In this document: positions 13,501 through 25,700 of the stretch, in pieces
Layout: every line of letters begins with the position of its first letter
Position numbering within the stretch: the stretch's first letter is position 1
Assembly: GCA_035222895.1 (NCBI GenBank)
Contig: JAVYIG010007225.1
Location: 1 to 64,000, forward strand
DNA: 64,000 nucleotides
Origin: Strongylocentrotus droebachiensis
Taxonomy: Eukaryota > Echinodermata > Echinoidea > Camarodonta > Strongylocentrotidae
Reading direction: 5' to 3'
The notes under the pieces: model-generated
Seen by the model: only the letters and a program-made list of their open reading frames with translations
What the model was told of the DNA's origin: nothing
Databases searched by the model: none
Position numbers and translations under genes: made by a program

Positions 13501-16500
13501 TTGCCCCTTTTCCTTTTTAAAAAGTGTCCCTTCCCCTTTTGATAACTACCACCTTTTTAACTCGGATAAGCTCACCTTATTATAAGTGCCCCCATTAAAA
13601 ACAAAGAGCCTCTTCCCCTTCCCATAAATGCCCCTTTTCATCTCTGGTAAATGACCCTTTTCAGGTACGAGAAGTTACTCCTTTTCACTTCGGATAGATG
13701 CCCCCTTCGCCTCCGATAATTGCCACTATTCAAATCTGAGAGACACTCATTTTACTTTCACAAGTGCCCTTCCCCTCCTGATAAGTGCTCATCTCTGATG
13801 AATGTCCCTTTTCTCCTCTAATAAGTGCCTCTTTTATTTTGACACGTGCCCCTTTTCCATTCTAATAATTAAATTGCTCTTTGCCCTTCTTATACGTGCC
13901 CCCTTCCCGTTCTTATTAAAGCCCCCTTCCACCTCCGGTAAATTCACCTATTAAAATCTGATCGGTGCCACTTTTCGTTCAACTAATGCTCATTTTCATA
14001 TCTGGTCAGTGCCCCCTTCCCGTTCTTATAAAAGCCCCCTTCCACCTCCGGTAAATTCACCTATTAAAATCTGATCGGTGCCACTTTTCGTTCAAATAAT
14101 GCTCATTTTCATATCTGGTCAGTGCCCCTTTTCAGGTGTGATAATTTTCCTTTTAACAATGATACGTGCCCTTTTTATAAGGGACCTATCCCTTTTTCAT
14201 AAATGCACCTTTCCACCTCTTATAAATGCACCTATCAAAATTTGATGGGTGCCCCTTTTCCGTCGACAAATACCAATTTCCCGTTCACATAGGTGCCTTT
14301 TGTCATCCCTGGTGAGTGCCTCTTTTTGTAGGTGTAAGAAGTGCCCCATTTTCACCTCCGATAATTACCCTTTGAACTTTGACACGTGCTCATTTTCTTT
14401 TCTAATAAGTGTCTTATCCCTTTCGATAGATAATTGTCCCCTGTTCCTCTCATCATTAAACGCGCCCCTAATTTCAATCGACTCAGAGCTATTTCCCCCA
14501 AAGCTCGCTCGCATTTATAAATAATATAATTATGATACTTATCATAGGTCTTCCGTTATGATAATGTGCTTATAACCACAAAAGGATCGGGTTTATCCTC
14601 TTTATAAGATTTAATATTTCGCACTGCAACATGCGACCTTTTAATATTCAGACCATCACACCTAACTGCAATGTATGATGCCTTAGCAGTACTAGTCAGG
14701 TGGCTTAGCGTCAAATTTATCGATTATCGTTACCGGCCGGATACAAGCGCCATTTTTGGTACAGGGCTTCCTTAGGACCTACTGAACAATATTAGGGTAG
14801 GAGCCCCCGGCAAAAATTTCAAATAGGGGTGGTTAGGCGGGGGCGTCGTCCCGGAGCCCCCAAATAAGAAATAAGGTGAAATAACATTGATTTGTTGTTG
14901 TACAAATGTAATTTTTGGTACAGGGCTTCCTTAGGAGTTACTGAACAACATACAAATAGAACCCCCTGCACAAATTTCATATAAGGGTGTTGTGAGCGGG
15001 GGCGTTGTTCCAGAGCCCCCAAATAAGAAATAAGGTAAAATAACATTGATTTGTTGTTGTACGAATGCACTTTTTGGTACAGGGCTTCCTTAGGACCTTC
15101 TGAACATTGTGAGGTTTTAAGCCCCAAGAAAAATATTTCTTGAGGTGCGATTTGGGGGTGGGGGCGTCGTCCAAGAGCCCCCAAACACGAAATAAAGTGA
15201 AATAATATTGATTTGTTGTAAACATGCATTTTCTGGTACAGAGCTTCTTTATGACCTTCTGAACGATGTGATAGTAGGAGCCCCCGGCATAATATTCATA
15301 TATGTGTGAATGGGGGCGGGGCGTCGTGCCAGAGCCCCATGGTATATATAATGTAAGATCACATTGGTTTGTGGTTATACGACAGCCTGTTTTTGGTTAA
15401 GGGCTCTCTCTTAGGATATACAATCTACTGAACGATATTAAGGAACGAGCCCCTGGAAAAAACATTCACATAAGTGTGAAGGAGCAGGGGTGTTGTTCCA
15501 GAGACCCCATATCATATACATGTACATGTACAGTGCATAATCACAATGATTTGTTTTTTTACCTTAATACTGAATACTACTGAAAAGAAATTCATTTAAA
15601 ATAACATTGATTTGGTGTTGCACATGCCATATTTGGTACAGAGCTTCTAAGGACCTACTGACGATATTAGGGTTGGAGCCCCAACAATATATTCATATAG
15701 TGATTTGGGGGTGGGGCGTCATACTGGAGGCTTCTTTTTGTTTCATTGATAGATTTTGATTTCCTCGATTTGTTTTACAAGACAATAGCAGCCTTTCAAG
15801 AACCTGGAAAGGCTCAGAGTCAACGGTCATCTTCTTAAAGGGATGCTTGGCTAGATCAGCAAATGTCTCTGTGGCATCATCGTACACTTTTCAAGCCTGT
15901 CAGACTGACTCCTTTCCCGTGCCATGAAATGATGATGTCGTGTCGCAACCCGAATATGAGTGTAACACAGGAAGTGCAAGTGACTTTGGCTCTCCTAAAC
16001 TCCCACAAATGGCATTGATGTGGAAGTGTCTGTATTTCTTCCCCATACCTTATGCCACCCAGATGTCAGTTAATGGTTGAGTCTTGAGGAGATCATAGAA
16101 TTTGCCGACACGGATGACTTCAACATCAAGACACTTTCCTAAGGATGCCAGTTCCTCTCTTTTCACGGTAGACTCTGACTTTCTAACTGTCTGGAATGTA
16201 AGTGTCCAACACAAGATCTAATCTCTTGATAGTCTGCAGTTGCTTCTCGAGGTATATGGAATGAAGACTTCGTTTGCGTACCCATCAAAGTACTGATGCT
16301 GATAACAGCTGGGCAGTTAGTGTACGATGACAGCTCCATCGAAGAATTTACAGCAATATGCTGATGGTGGCTCTGGTTGGTCAGGCTGCTCAAGGCAATG
16401 CAGCAGGTCAGACTTTGTACCTGGTAGATGAAGATCACTACTGAAGTCTGAGAGAGAAGAGCGATGTACTTTAGAGTTGGCCACATAGTGCTACATTTTA

Positions 16501-19500
16501 TGAAGCACTTTTATCTTCTTGTCTGTCTTCCGAACTATCTTGCAGTGGGAATTTCTGAAGAGAGCCAGTGAATTTCTCTTGATTTGATCGTGGATTGAGT
16601 GGGTGCGCTCATCAAGCACAGTCTTGAAAAACATGACCCTGATGCTTGTAGAAAGGGTATTGTTTCTGGAACGACTTCTGTGATGCGAGACCTTGCTCAT
16701 GGTGCTGGACGTTCTTAGGATTCTCCATATCGTCTTCCGTGAAGTATTCTGCCTCGAATTCTTTCAGCATTCTAGCCATTTCTGGTCCAGAGAGCATCCA
16801 TCGTCTAAGAGCAGCAGGATTTTCCAGGAGTCCAATAGTGCCACCTGCACCTTTCACAATCTTGTTCTCTTGCTCATGGGCCTGGTCAAAAGGAATCGAA
16901 GATAGCTTGTTTGATGTTTTGGAAAGAACCCAGTGTGAGTGTTACTGTTGATCAAACTCCTTCTTGACAGTGGCTGTCATGTGGCTTCATATCTTGAATG
17001 TGGACAGGCGTCCACCTGGAATAGTTCACATGGTCCCAGGTGAAGGGCCTTCACATACAGAAGGAAGTTATTCTCTCTGTGAGCTCTCATGATCGAGGGC
17101 TTCATATGTCATGATCTGGTCCAAGAACATGAAAGAAGGGCTCTCTTAATTGGCTGATCGTTTATCCTTGAGGCCTGTACTTGGCATGAAAACCTGCTGC
17201 TGCAAATTTTTGAACTACAGGCGAGGGGTCATGAGGGGTTCATGCCTTTGATTGGTTGGACACTAAATGGTACAAAGAGTGTGTTAGGAGGGCTTGTATA
17301 ACTGTATAACCCAGCCCTTCCGCATGCATCATGAATGATTTCTTCCTTTCTTAAATCCATGCCAAATAGAAAAGGTAGTGGTTAAATATCACATTTCAAT
17401 GTTTAAAATGTAAAAAATGCAGTGACATTGCCATGTACATCAGTTTGCGAGGCTACACCCCACTTACCTTAATTTACTGTATGACCGTGCTCTGTTGTTA
17501 TTTTGGATAGGACTATTTACTGGCAATTCACAACATTCTACCACCAGAGTATGCAAAGTATTCAGGTAAAACAAATCAACGTGATTATGTTGGGGCTCCG
17601 GCATATCACTTATGTGAATGTTTTTCCGGGGGCTCCTTCCTCCGTACCAAAAACAGGCTGTTGTATAACCACAAACCAGTGTGATCTTACATTATATATA
17701 ACATGGGGGCTCTGGCACGACGCCCTGCCCCCATTCACAAATATATGAATATTATGCCGGGGGCTCCTATCATCACATCGTTCAGAAGGTCTTAAAGAAA
17801 CCATGTACACACAAATTGCATTTTTACAACAAATCAATGTTATTTCACTTTATTTCTCGTTTGGGGGCTCTTAGACGACGCCCCGCCCCCAAATCGCACT
17901 TTTTAAAATATTTTGTTGGGGTTCCAACCCTCACAATGTTCAAAAGGTCCTAAGGAAGCCCTGTACCAAAATTACATTCGTACTACAACAAATCAATGTT
18001 ACTTTACCTCATTTCTTATTTGGGGGCTCTGGAACGACGCCCCCGCTCACAACACCCTTACATGAAATGTTTGCAGGGAGCTTCTATTATTATGTTGTTT
18101 AGTAAGTCCTAAGGAAGCCCTGTACCAAAAATTGCATTTGTACAACAACAAATCAATGTTATTTCACCTATTTCTTATTTGGGGGCTCCGGGACGACGCC
18201 CCCGCCCACCACACCCCTATTTGAAATTTTTGCCGAGGGCTCCTACCCTAATATTGTTCAGTAGGTCCTAAGGAAGCCCTGTACCAAAAATGGTGCTTGT
18301 ATCCGGCAGGTAACGATAATTTCGCTAAGCCACCTGACTATACCTTGTATGGTGTATAAAAAGAAACAAATATTGAAATTATCCCTAATAATGTGATTTC
18401 TACGTAGGGGTATATACAAATATAAAAAAATTGTATATTATCGCTTTGAGATTTCCCTTTGTAGGTGCCTTTTTTCTCCAGAAAGTGCTCTTTTTTCCGG
18501 AAAGCACCCTTTTGTGTTGGTGTCCCCCCCCCCCCCCCAACTTTGGAAGTCGCTCCGCTGCCCATGCACTGTTCTTTTGCATCTGTTTTTATCCCCAATC
18601 ACACCCATACTGCGGCTCAAAGACTAGTTTAGTCGCGGATGTAGGTCTCGTTTTGCACACGAGGCGTCATTTCCTGACGCACATCTTTTGTATCAGTGAC
18701 TACCGCGTCTATTTACACAGCCTGTCAATGCGATATCGTACATATAGGCCCGAATTCACAAAGCAAGGTTTGAGCTCAAACTTCCTTTTGTTTCGCCAAA
18801 CCTCCTTTTGTTCTTTACAAACCAGGTTTGTAAAAAACGCGTAAAACGCGTCATATGACGTACGAAAACCAAGGTTTGTCGACAAACCTCCTTTGTGAAT
18901 TCGGGCCAGAGTGTTTACAAAACGAACTAAAACTCTTAACATTACGTTAAATAACTTGCGCATGCACATGTTTCCTTCTCCGGCTTGATTAGGCCTAGAT
19001 TATGACCCAATCGAAATGACGCCTCGTGTTCACTATTCAAACCGGGGACCCCGCCCCCCCCCCCCCACTCAGTGTTATTTAGGGTACGCGTATGCTTGTA
19101 CCCTCTTTTGAAAAGACCCCCTATCTGAGCACTGCCAACATTTCCGAACCCCCCTTTTGCGCGCTTTTCACGGGCTTTTCCTGCCTTGGAGACCCCCTAA
19201 ATCCGGAACGCTGCTCAATGTACCCCCCTATCTTAGGACATGCAGACACCCCCCCTGTTACACCCTCAAATGTAATAACTCCCACAAATGTAATAACGCC
19301 CACAAATGTAATAACACTTTACCCACAAATGTAACAACACCCACAAATGTAATAACACTTTACCCACAAATGTAATAATTTCACCCACAAATGTAATAAC
19401 CACTTTACCCACAAATGTAATAATTTTTAATCACCCACAAATGTAATAATGACTTTACCCACAAATGTAATAAATTTGAAGTGATATTTTGAATCACCCA

Positions 19501-19748
19501 CAAATGTAATAATGACTTTACCCACAAATGTAATAAATTTGAAGGGATATTTTGTCGAATTTAAAACTAAAACCCTGTAATAAAGCTGGGTATAGCGCGC
19601 AGTCTTTGCTCCAGACCCGGTTATTTCAAAACTTTTTAAAAATCTTCAAAACTAAGACCCCATCATCTTATTCCTGTGGAAGAACATATATAAGTATTGA
19701 GCGTAGTCTTTCTTCCAGACCCGGTTTTTCAAAAGTTAAAAAACAAAC

Positions 19749-19780
<32 letters not shown>

Positions 19781-22700
19781 AACCTTTTAAACTAAGACCC
19801 CTCTATCTGCCAAATTAAGACCCGGTAATAAAGCATGGGATTAGAACGTAGTCTTTACTTCAGACTCGGTTATTTAAAAAAAAAAAAATCTTCAAACTAA
19901 GACCTCACCATCTCATTCCTGTGGAATAACATGGGTATAGAGCGTAGTCTTTCTTCCAGACCCGGTTATTTCAAATGAAATAGAAATTTAAACAAATCTT
20001 CAAAACTAAGACCCACCATCTTATTCCTCTTTTTTTTCATTTAAAAATAAATTACATTATTACATATGTGGATACAACACGTCACAAATAAATGATTGGT
20101 CGGCGGTCACACGAACTGACGAATCAGTCAAAATGGTCCATATATATAACACACAGAGGAGAGACCGATTCGATGGTTCGTTGACCGTTGATCGGAGAGA
20201 CAAAAATCATATAAATAAATACAGTACGGACTACGTCCAACTTTCTATCTCTCCCGCCCCCTCCCCCCCCCCTTTTTTCTCTTTCTCTCTCTCTTTCCCT
20301 CTACCTGTCTGTCTCTCTGTCTATCTGGCAATGTCGTTTTCCATCTTCAGCTTTTTGTTATAATGTTTTCTATTCCTCCATTTGCTTCTTCACCGGCAGC
20401 ATATCTTCCTTGAGATTAATTATTATAACATAATTATCCCTGATGATTTACACATTATACCTTATATTTATTATGTACTATGACCCTGTTTTTTCTTTTT
20501 TGGGGGGATGATAATCGGTTAACAAGCAAATAACAACGCATACTTTCATATAACAAATCATAAATAGCTGTATAACGAGATCGCGCGAAACATATTTGCA
20601 TGTTTTGGATGAACGATTGCAGAACCCTTTGACTGATAAAATATCTACATACTCTCTCAATCAATGTGAGTAAATTGCAGAGGTTATGGTTTTATAGTAT
20701 TAAATGCAATGATGGCTACATAGATTTTGTAAGATAGAAAATATTTTATTCCAAACGAATGAAGAGGTTGTTTCATTAATATACAGACGGTAACAGAACC
20801 AAAATAATTATTACGTATAAAAAGGTGGAGTAGCTCACATGTCTTTTACAAGCAAACAAGGTTATAATTTGGGCAATATTGAACCTGATAACATCAACTG
20901 AACTTGATATAAAACGCAAACAACCTAACACGTGACAATTCTTCTAAGCTAGGAAAAACAAGAGAACAAGATGCCGAAATACTAAATGTACCTGGCTTTC
21001 TGTAACTTAGTATTCGTCCATATAAAACTACTTAACACGTACAACTCCAAAAGTTTTTCAGTAATACTTTTCAGATGCTTTAAGAGTAGACGGAGTTGAA
21101 ATTAAGTATGACTGATCAAAAGGAAATAATTATTTTAATTATACAATGAGATAAAGAATATTAACAACCTTTACCTGATCTGGTATGTTTGGTACATTAA
21201 GTTTTTTTTCCTGGGATCTAATCGTTCTTTTTTTACCACGCTGCAAAGCCTTGTAAGCCTTTCTTCGAACAGCTTGTACATTCTTTTCCCAACCATGGAT
21301 AGTATAGTTTGTTTTTTGACGGGGGATATAATTTTGTTCTGGTTTCCTACTAAAGAAAATCTCGAAAGGAGATTTCCATCCAAGGACCTTTTTCGGGTCC
21401 TCGTTTAGGAGTTTTGTATAAGAGGGAAGCTCTTTAACCCAGTTGATACCCTTTTGTTTGTTTACATGATTAAGAAATCGTCGACGGTCAACGAACCATC
21501 GAATCGGTCCCTCTGTGTGTTATATGTATGGACCATTTTGACTGATTCGTCAGTTCGTGTGACCGCCGACCAATCATTTATTTGTGACGTGTTGTATCCA
21601 CATATGTAATAATGTAATTTATTTTTTAAATGAAAAAAAAAGAGGAATAGGATGATGGGCTTAGTTTCGAAGATTTGTTTAAATTTCTATTTCATTTGAA
21701 ATAACCGGGTCTGGAGGAAAGACTACGCTCTATACCCATGTTATTCCACAGGAATGAGATGGTGAGGTCTTAGTTTGAAGATTTTTTTTTTTTAAATAAC
21801 CGAGTCTGAAGTAAAGACTACGTTCTAATCCCATGCTTTATTACCGGGTCTTAATTTGGAAGATAGAGGGGTCTTAGTTTAAAAGTTTTTTTTGCTGTTT
21901 TGTTTTGTTTTGTTTTTTGTTTGTTTTTTAACTTTTGAAAAACCGGGTCTGGAGGAAAGACTACGCTCAATACTTATGTTCTTCCACAGGAATAAGATGA
22001 TGGGGTCTTAGTTTTGAAGATTTTTAAAAAGTTTTGAAATAACCGGGTCTGGAAGAAAAACTACGCTCTAAACCCATGCTTTATTACCGGGTCTTAGTTT
22101 GGAAGATGGTGTGGTCTTAGTTTTGAAGATTTTTTAATTTTTTTGAAATAACCGGGTCTGGAGCAAAGACTGCGCGCTATACCCATGCTTTATTACAGGG
22201 TTTTAGTTTTAAATTCGACAAAATATCCCTTCAAATTTATTACATTTGTGGGTAAAGTCATTATTACATTTGTGGGTGATTCAAAATATCACTTAAAATT
22301 TATTACATTTGTGGGTAAAGTCATTATTACATTTGTGGGTGAAATTATTACATTTGTGGGTAAAGTGTTATTACATTTGTGGGTGTTGTTACATTTGTGG
22401 GTAAAGTGTTATTACATTTGTGGGCGTTATTACATTTGTGGGAGTTATTACATTTGAGGGTGTAACACCCCCCCCCCCCCCCCCCCCCCCCTCTCATCTC
22501 AGATAAGCTGTCATTACTGGTTGGCACTTCTTCAAGTTCTTCTTCTTGATCATTTTGAAGCACAATTTTGTTTAGGGCTTCAATATTACACCATATCACA
22601 GACACTAATAACATGTAAGGCCTTGCATCTCAGATTTAACATTGGTAAACGACCCCTTTAATACACAGCCAGGATAGTATTGCTAATGCAGCTGTGTGTG

Positions 22701-25700
22701 AATTAGGGTAGCCTACACTACAGTACAAAACTACATAGGTCTAGATCCAAGTCCCACATATTCATTTTCATGGGTGTAGGAAAATGAGTTTGAAAGTGTT
22801 ACTATTGCGATCAAACTATAGGGCAAACTACTCACCTGAATGTGCCACCCTGTGAGCCACAGGTAGACAGCCACAATATCCACAACGAGGAGACTGTGGG
22901 TCCTGCTCAAAGACGTCGCAATCATGACAAATTTTGGCAGGGCCCACGCCTCATACCCCATCTTGATGCCCCGGCTTGATGCCGAGCCTAGACCGATATG
23001 CATGCTGAGCGTGCAGCTAGCGGATGCGCCGTACAGACTATACGTTCTGTTGTTATCTCTCTCTCTCTCTCTCTCATTGACACATATTTTGAGAAGTCCG
23101 TACTGCCGCCGTACTGGGACGGGAGTGCATGGGACTCAATGTTTTTACTTTTCATAATGAAATAATCCTGAATGAGCTTTCAAAACTAGCAGGAATTTCT
23201 GAAATCTGATCGCGGGATTTCATCAATTTTTCTATGTTCAACTTCAAGATATTTTATAACCCCCTTTTTTAATTACAAAGAGATGAGAGAAAAACACCCC
23301 CTTTTTAAAGAAATCTCCGGGTGAAAGTAAAATACACACCCTTTTTTTTACATTTCTCGGGCCGGACTTTGTCGCACGAAAAGTACCCCTTTACCGGACA
23401 TTTTGGCAACACGCATGCGGTCATTTCGAAACCTGAGTGGGGGGGGGGGCGGGCCGGGGACACGCTTTAGTACAAATCCCCATTAGTTCGAAGTATTGTT
23501 ACGCTATTCATTTTACCTTCACTCTTTGTCCGTTGGAACCTTTTATAGCGCGTCAAAATTATAACCAATTGTTGATGCTGACCTAGGCCTATATGTTATC
23601 ACAATAGGTCGCCTGCCTGTCTCGTGTGCATTGGGCAGAAGGGCGTCATCGGTCAATGAACTCTTCCAGAACTAATCGAGAACTCACGTGTTTTATCATT
23701 CTCTTCTAGGTGTTTCAACTACTACGACCACCAGGCAGCCAAACGAGGGAACCACCACTACCCCTACCTTCAAGGCTACAACACCGGTCCCATCTACACT
23801 ATCTGCAGTAGTTCCCATACAGCAGAATATAACAAATCGTACAACGGGTGAGCTTCTCCGCCGCTCCTACGCCATCACAGACCGGGGAATGGTGCAGATG
23901 TTCCGTGGGTGGGTCGATGTACAGGGCCAGGGCGCCCCCAATGATTTCTGCAGGTAAGTCATCATCAGTAGAGGTGTCGTGGACGAGTGGATATGTCACC
24001 GGACTGTGGATCACAAGGTCCGCGGTTCAAGTCCAAACCGCGGCACTAATGTGCTTTGGCAAGACCTTGATCTGCATTCGCCACTCTCCACCCAGGTGTT
24101 AAATGAGTACCGGGTAGGATGCGAAAGCTAATGTGCTTAGATTAGCAAGTGTGCGCTTGTAAAAATGATGCACTGGCTTGAATGCTCCCCAGAGAGTGGA
24201 GAATGTGCATACATTGTGTGCGGGTAAGCCTGAATCCGATGACCGGGGTAATAATCCGATTGCAGGGTCCTCAGGGAGAACAGTATGAAAACTGATGAGG
24301 CTACCCTGGGTAAATAAGACGTATTATTATTATTCTTATTTATCAGTGAACATCATTTGTCTCTCTCCTTACAGGGTTCTTGAAATAGACCGTGGCTTTG
24401 TCGATCCAGATCTAATTGAATTCAAACATAATGATTAAGAATAGTCTTTTGATTTGAAATTGATAAAAGATCTACATGATTTTATAAGCTTCGATATCAG
24501 CATTACATAAAATGACACAGATCTACACATAACTCCTCTGTCAGATATCTCCTTCATTGATACACTGGTATGCGTAGAAGTGGGCAAAAAATTTCTTTCA
24601 TAAATATCCACGAAGGATCTTGTGCTCTTAGGTGAACCGGTAACATTGTTGAAGGTTGATAAAAAAAAAACGTAGTTTTTGTATGAAATGTTACTTATTA
24701 TTATCCTTGTACTAGGCCTATACTAACCCTCTATCATGCACAAAAATCCTGAAAAAATTATCAAACCACAAAGATATTTATGGTTTTCTTTAAAGGCGTC
24801 ACTGTGCAACAACCTCTAACAGTAAATTCTCCCAACCAATTTTTGAATTTTCCCAACCGTTTTTCCATGAAAAAAAATACTTTATGTTTGGAATGGTATA
24901 TAGAGCCAATTCATTGCTTTGTGATGATTTACATTCACGTAAAGTTTAATTAAATTATCATGATATAGTTGGGAGAATAAAGGAATCGATCAGATCAGGT
25001 TCCCCTAATTTGTATCACTAATAATGGTCTGTTTTCACTCAAACTTTCAGATTATCTTTAATATTACATCTAGCATTGAATTCACTACCTTAAGTTATGG
25101 TCACAAATCAGAGCAGCGACCGACCGATTAGTAGCCTGCTCGGTCGCCGCTGGAATTTAGGCATCTCCCAACGATGTTTTGGAGAAGTCGAGCAGGCTGT
25201 AGAGCCCCAGCAATGCCTTGGCGGTGCCCTGTCAATTTTAGGTAAAAACTGAGCGAGTTTTAAACCAATTTCGCCCAGGCACCGAGCGGTGGCCGCCCGG
25301 GCACCGCTTGTTTTCAGGGTATCGCTCGGTCACTGCTGAAGTTTTAGCGCGGAGTTAAATTTCGGGCGGCGCCTGCTCACTTTCACACGCCGTCCAAAGT
25401 ATGCTAGGTGCCCGGGCGGTCGCCGTCTCACAGTGGGCCAGGGAGGAACCAAAGTGTGCCAAAACTAATTTCTGGGGATTTATTTTCTATAAATCCATAG
25501 GAAATGTTTGGATGTCTAGGGATTTCCGCTTAAATGGTATTACCAAAATTTTCTCTGATATCTAAGCTTTAAGTTGATACCAGATTTGGCTGCCCGATTG
25601 TGCCCGTTATTATGTAAGAGCCGTTTTCCTTGCAACATTGCCCCGAAAAATGTGTGTATTTTGGTCCGCGGTGTCAGAACAAGACATGTCACGCGCCTCC

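Larger units (their letters stand above)
11800..18565. mobile_element. Large composite element with GC-rich ends and GTGCCCCTTTT arrays
   Basis: The left end 'AAGCGGACTTCCGGGGGG' and right end 'GGAAGTCGCTCCGCTG' are inverted relatives. The right end, read on the minus strand, matches the left end of the element at 33192-34898 over more than 100 bp (GGGCAC motifs, 'CAAAGGGAAATCTCAAAG'); the left end matches that element's right end. So this is a second, much larger member of the family, with a 3.6 kb element nested inside. Target duplication not clear here. Confidence 0.6.
19256..22467. mobile_element. Ginger-like DNA transposon with ~1 kb TIRs (TGTTAC...GTAACA)
   Basis: 3,212 bp. It begins TGTTACACCCTC and ends GAGGGTGTAACA, flanked by C runs. 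Long inverted arms (about 19256-20255 and 21480-22467) hold tandem 'CCCACAAATGTAATAA' units and then 'CCGGGTCTGGA'-type repeats. The interior encodes an integrase relic on the minus strand. A Gypsy-like integrase between TGT...ACA TIRs is the known plan of Ginger transposons; the fit to Ginger2 is inference. Confidence 0.65.
19040..23462. mobile_element. Possible outer element with poly-C/ACTCAG inverted ends
   Basis: 'CCCCCCCCCCACTCAG' at about 19055-19073 is mirrored by 'CTGAGTGGGGGGGGGG' at about 23431-23450. Beyond these, 'CGGGGACCCCG' on the left is related to the complement of 'GGGCCGGGGACAC' on the right. The 3.2 kb element at 19256-22467 would be nested inside. The short, partly homopolymeric ends make this tentative. 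Confidence 0.4.

Noticed and set aside
14819-15229. 136-codon minus-strand frame with internal repeats
   Set aside because: Lies wholly in the ~160 bp subrepeats of a transposon arm; the repeated peptide simply reflects the DNA repeat.
18431-18844. 137-codon frame
   Set aside because: Spans the end of one mobile element and part of the palindromic MITE at 18747; composition is not protein-like.
19262-19540. CRISPR-like array of CCCACAAATGTAATAA units
   Set aside because: Repeats are nearly contiguous with no unique spacers of constant length, are mirrored at 22220-22467 as transposon TIRs, and the genome is eukaryotic.
23971-24045. Functional tRNA gene
   Set aside because: A and B boxes are good, but the rest does not fold into a full tRNA and it continues into a SINE body and tail.
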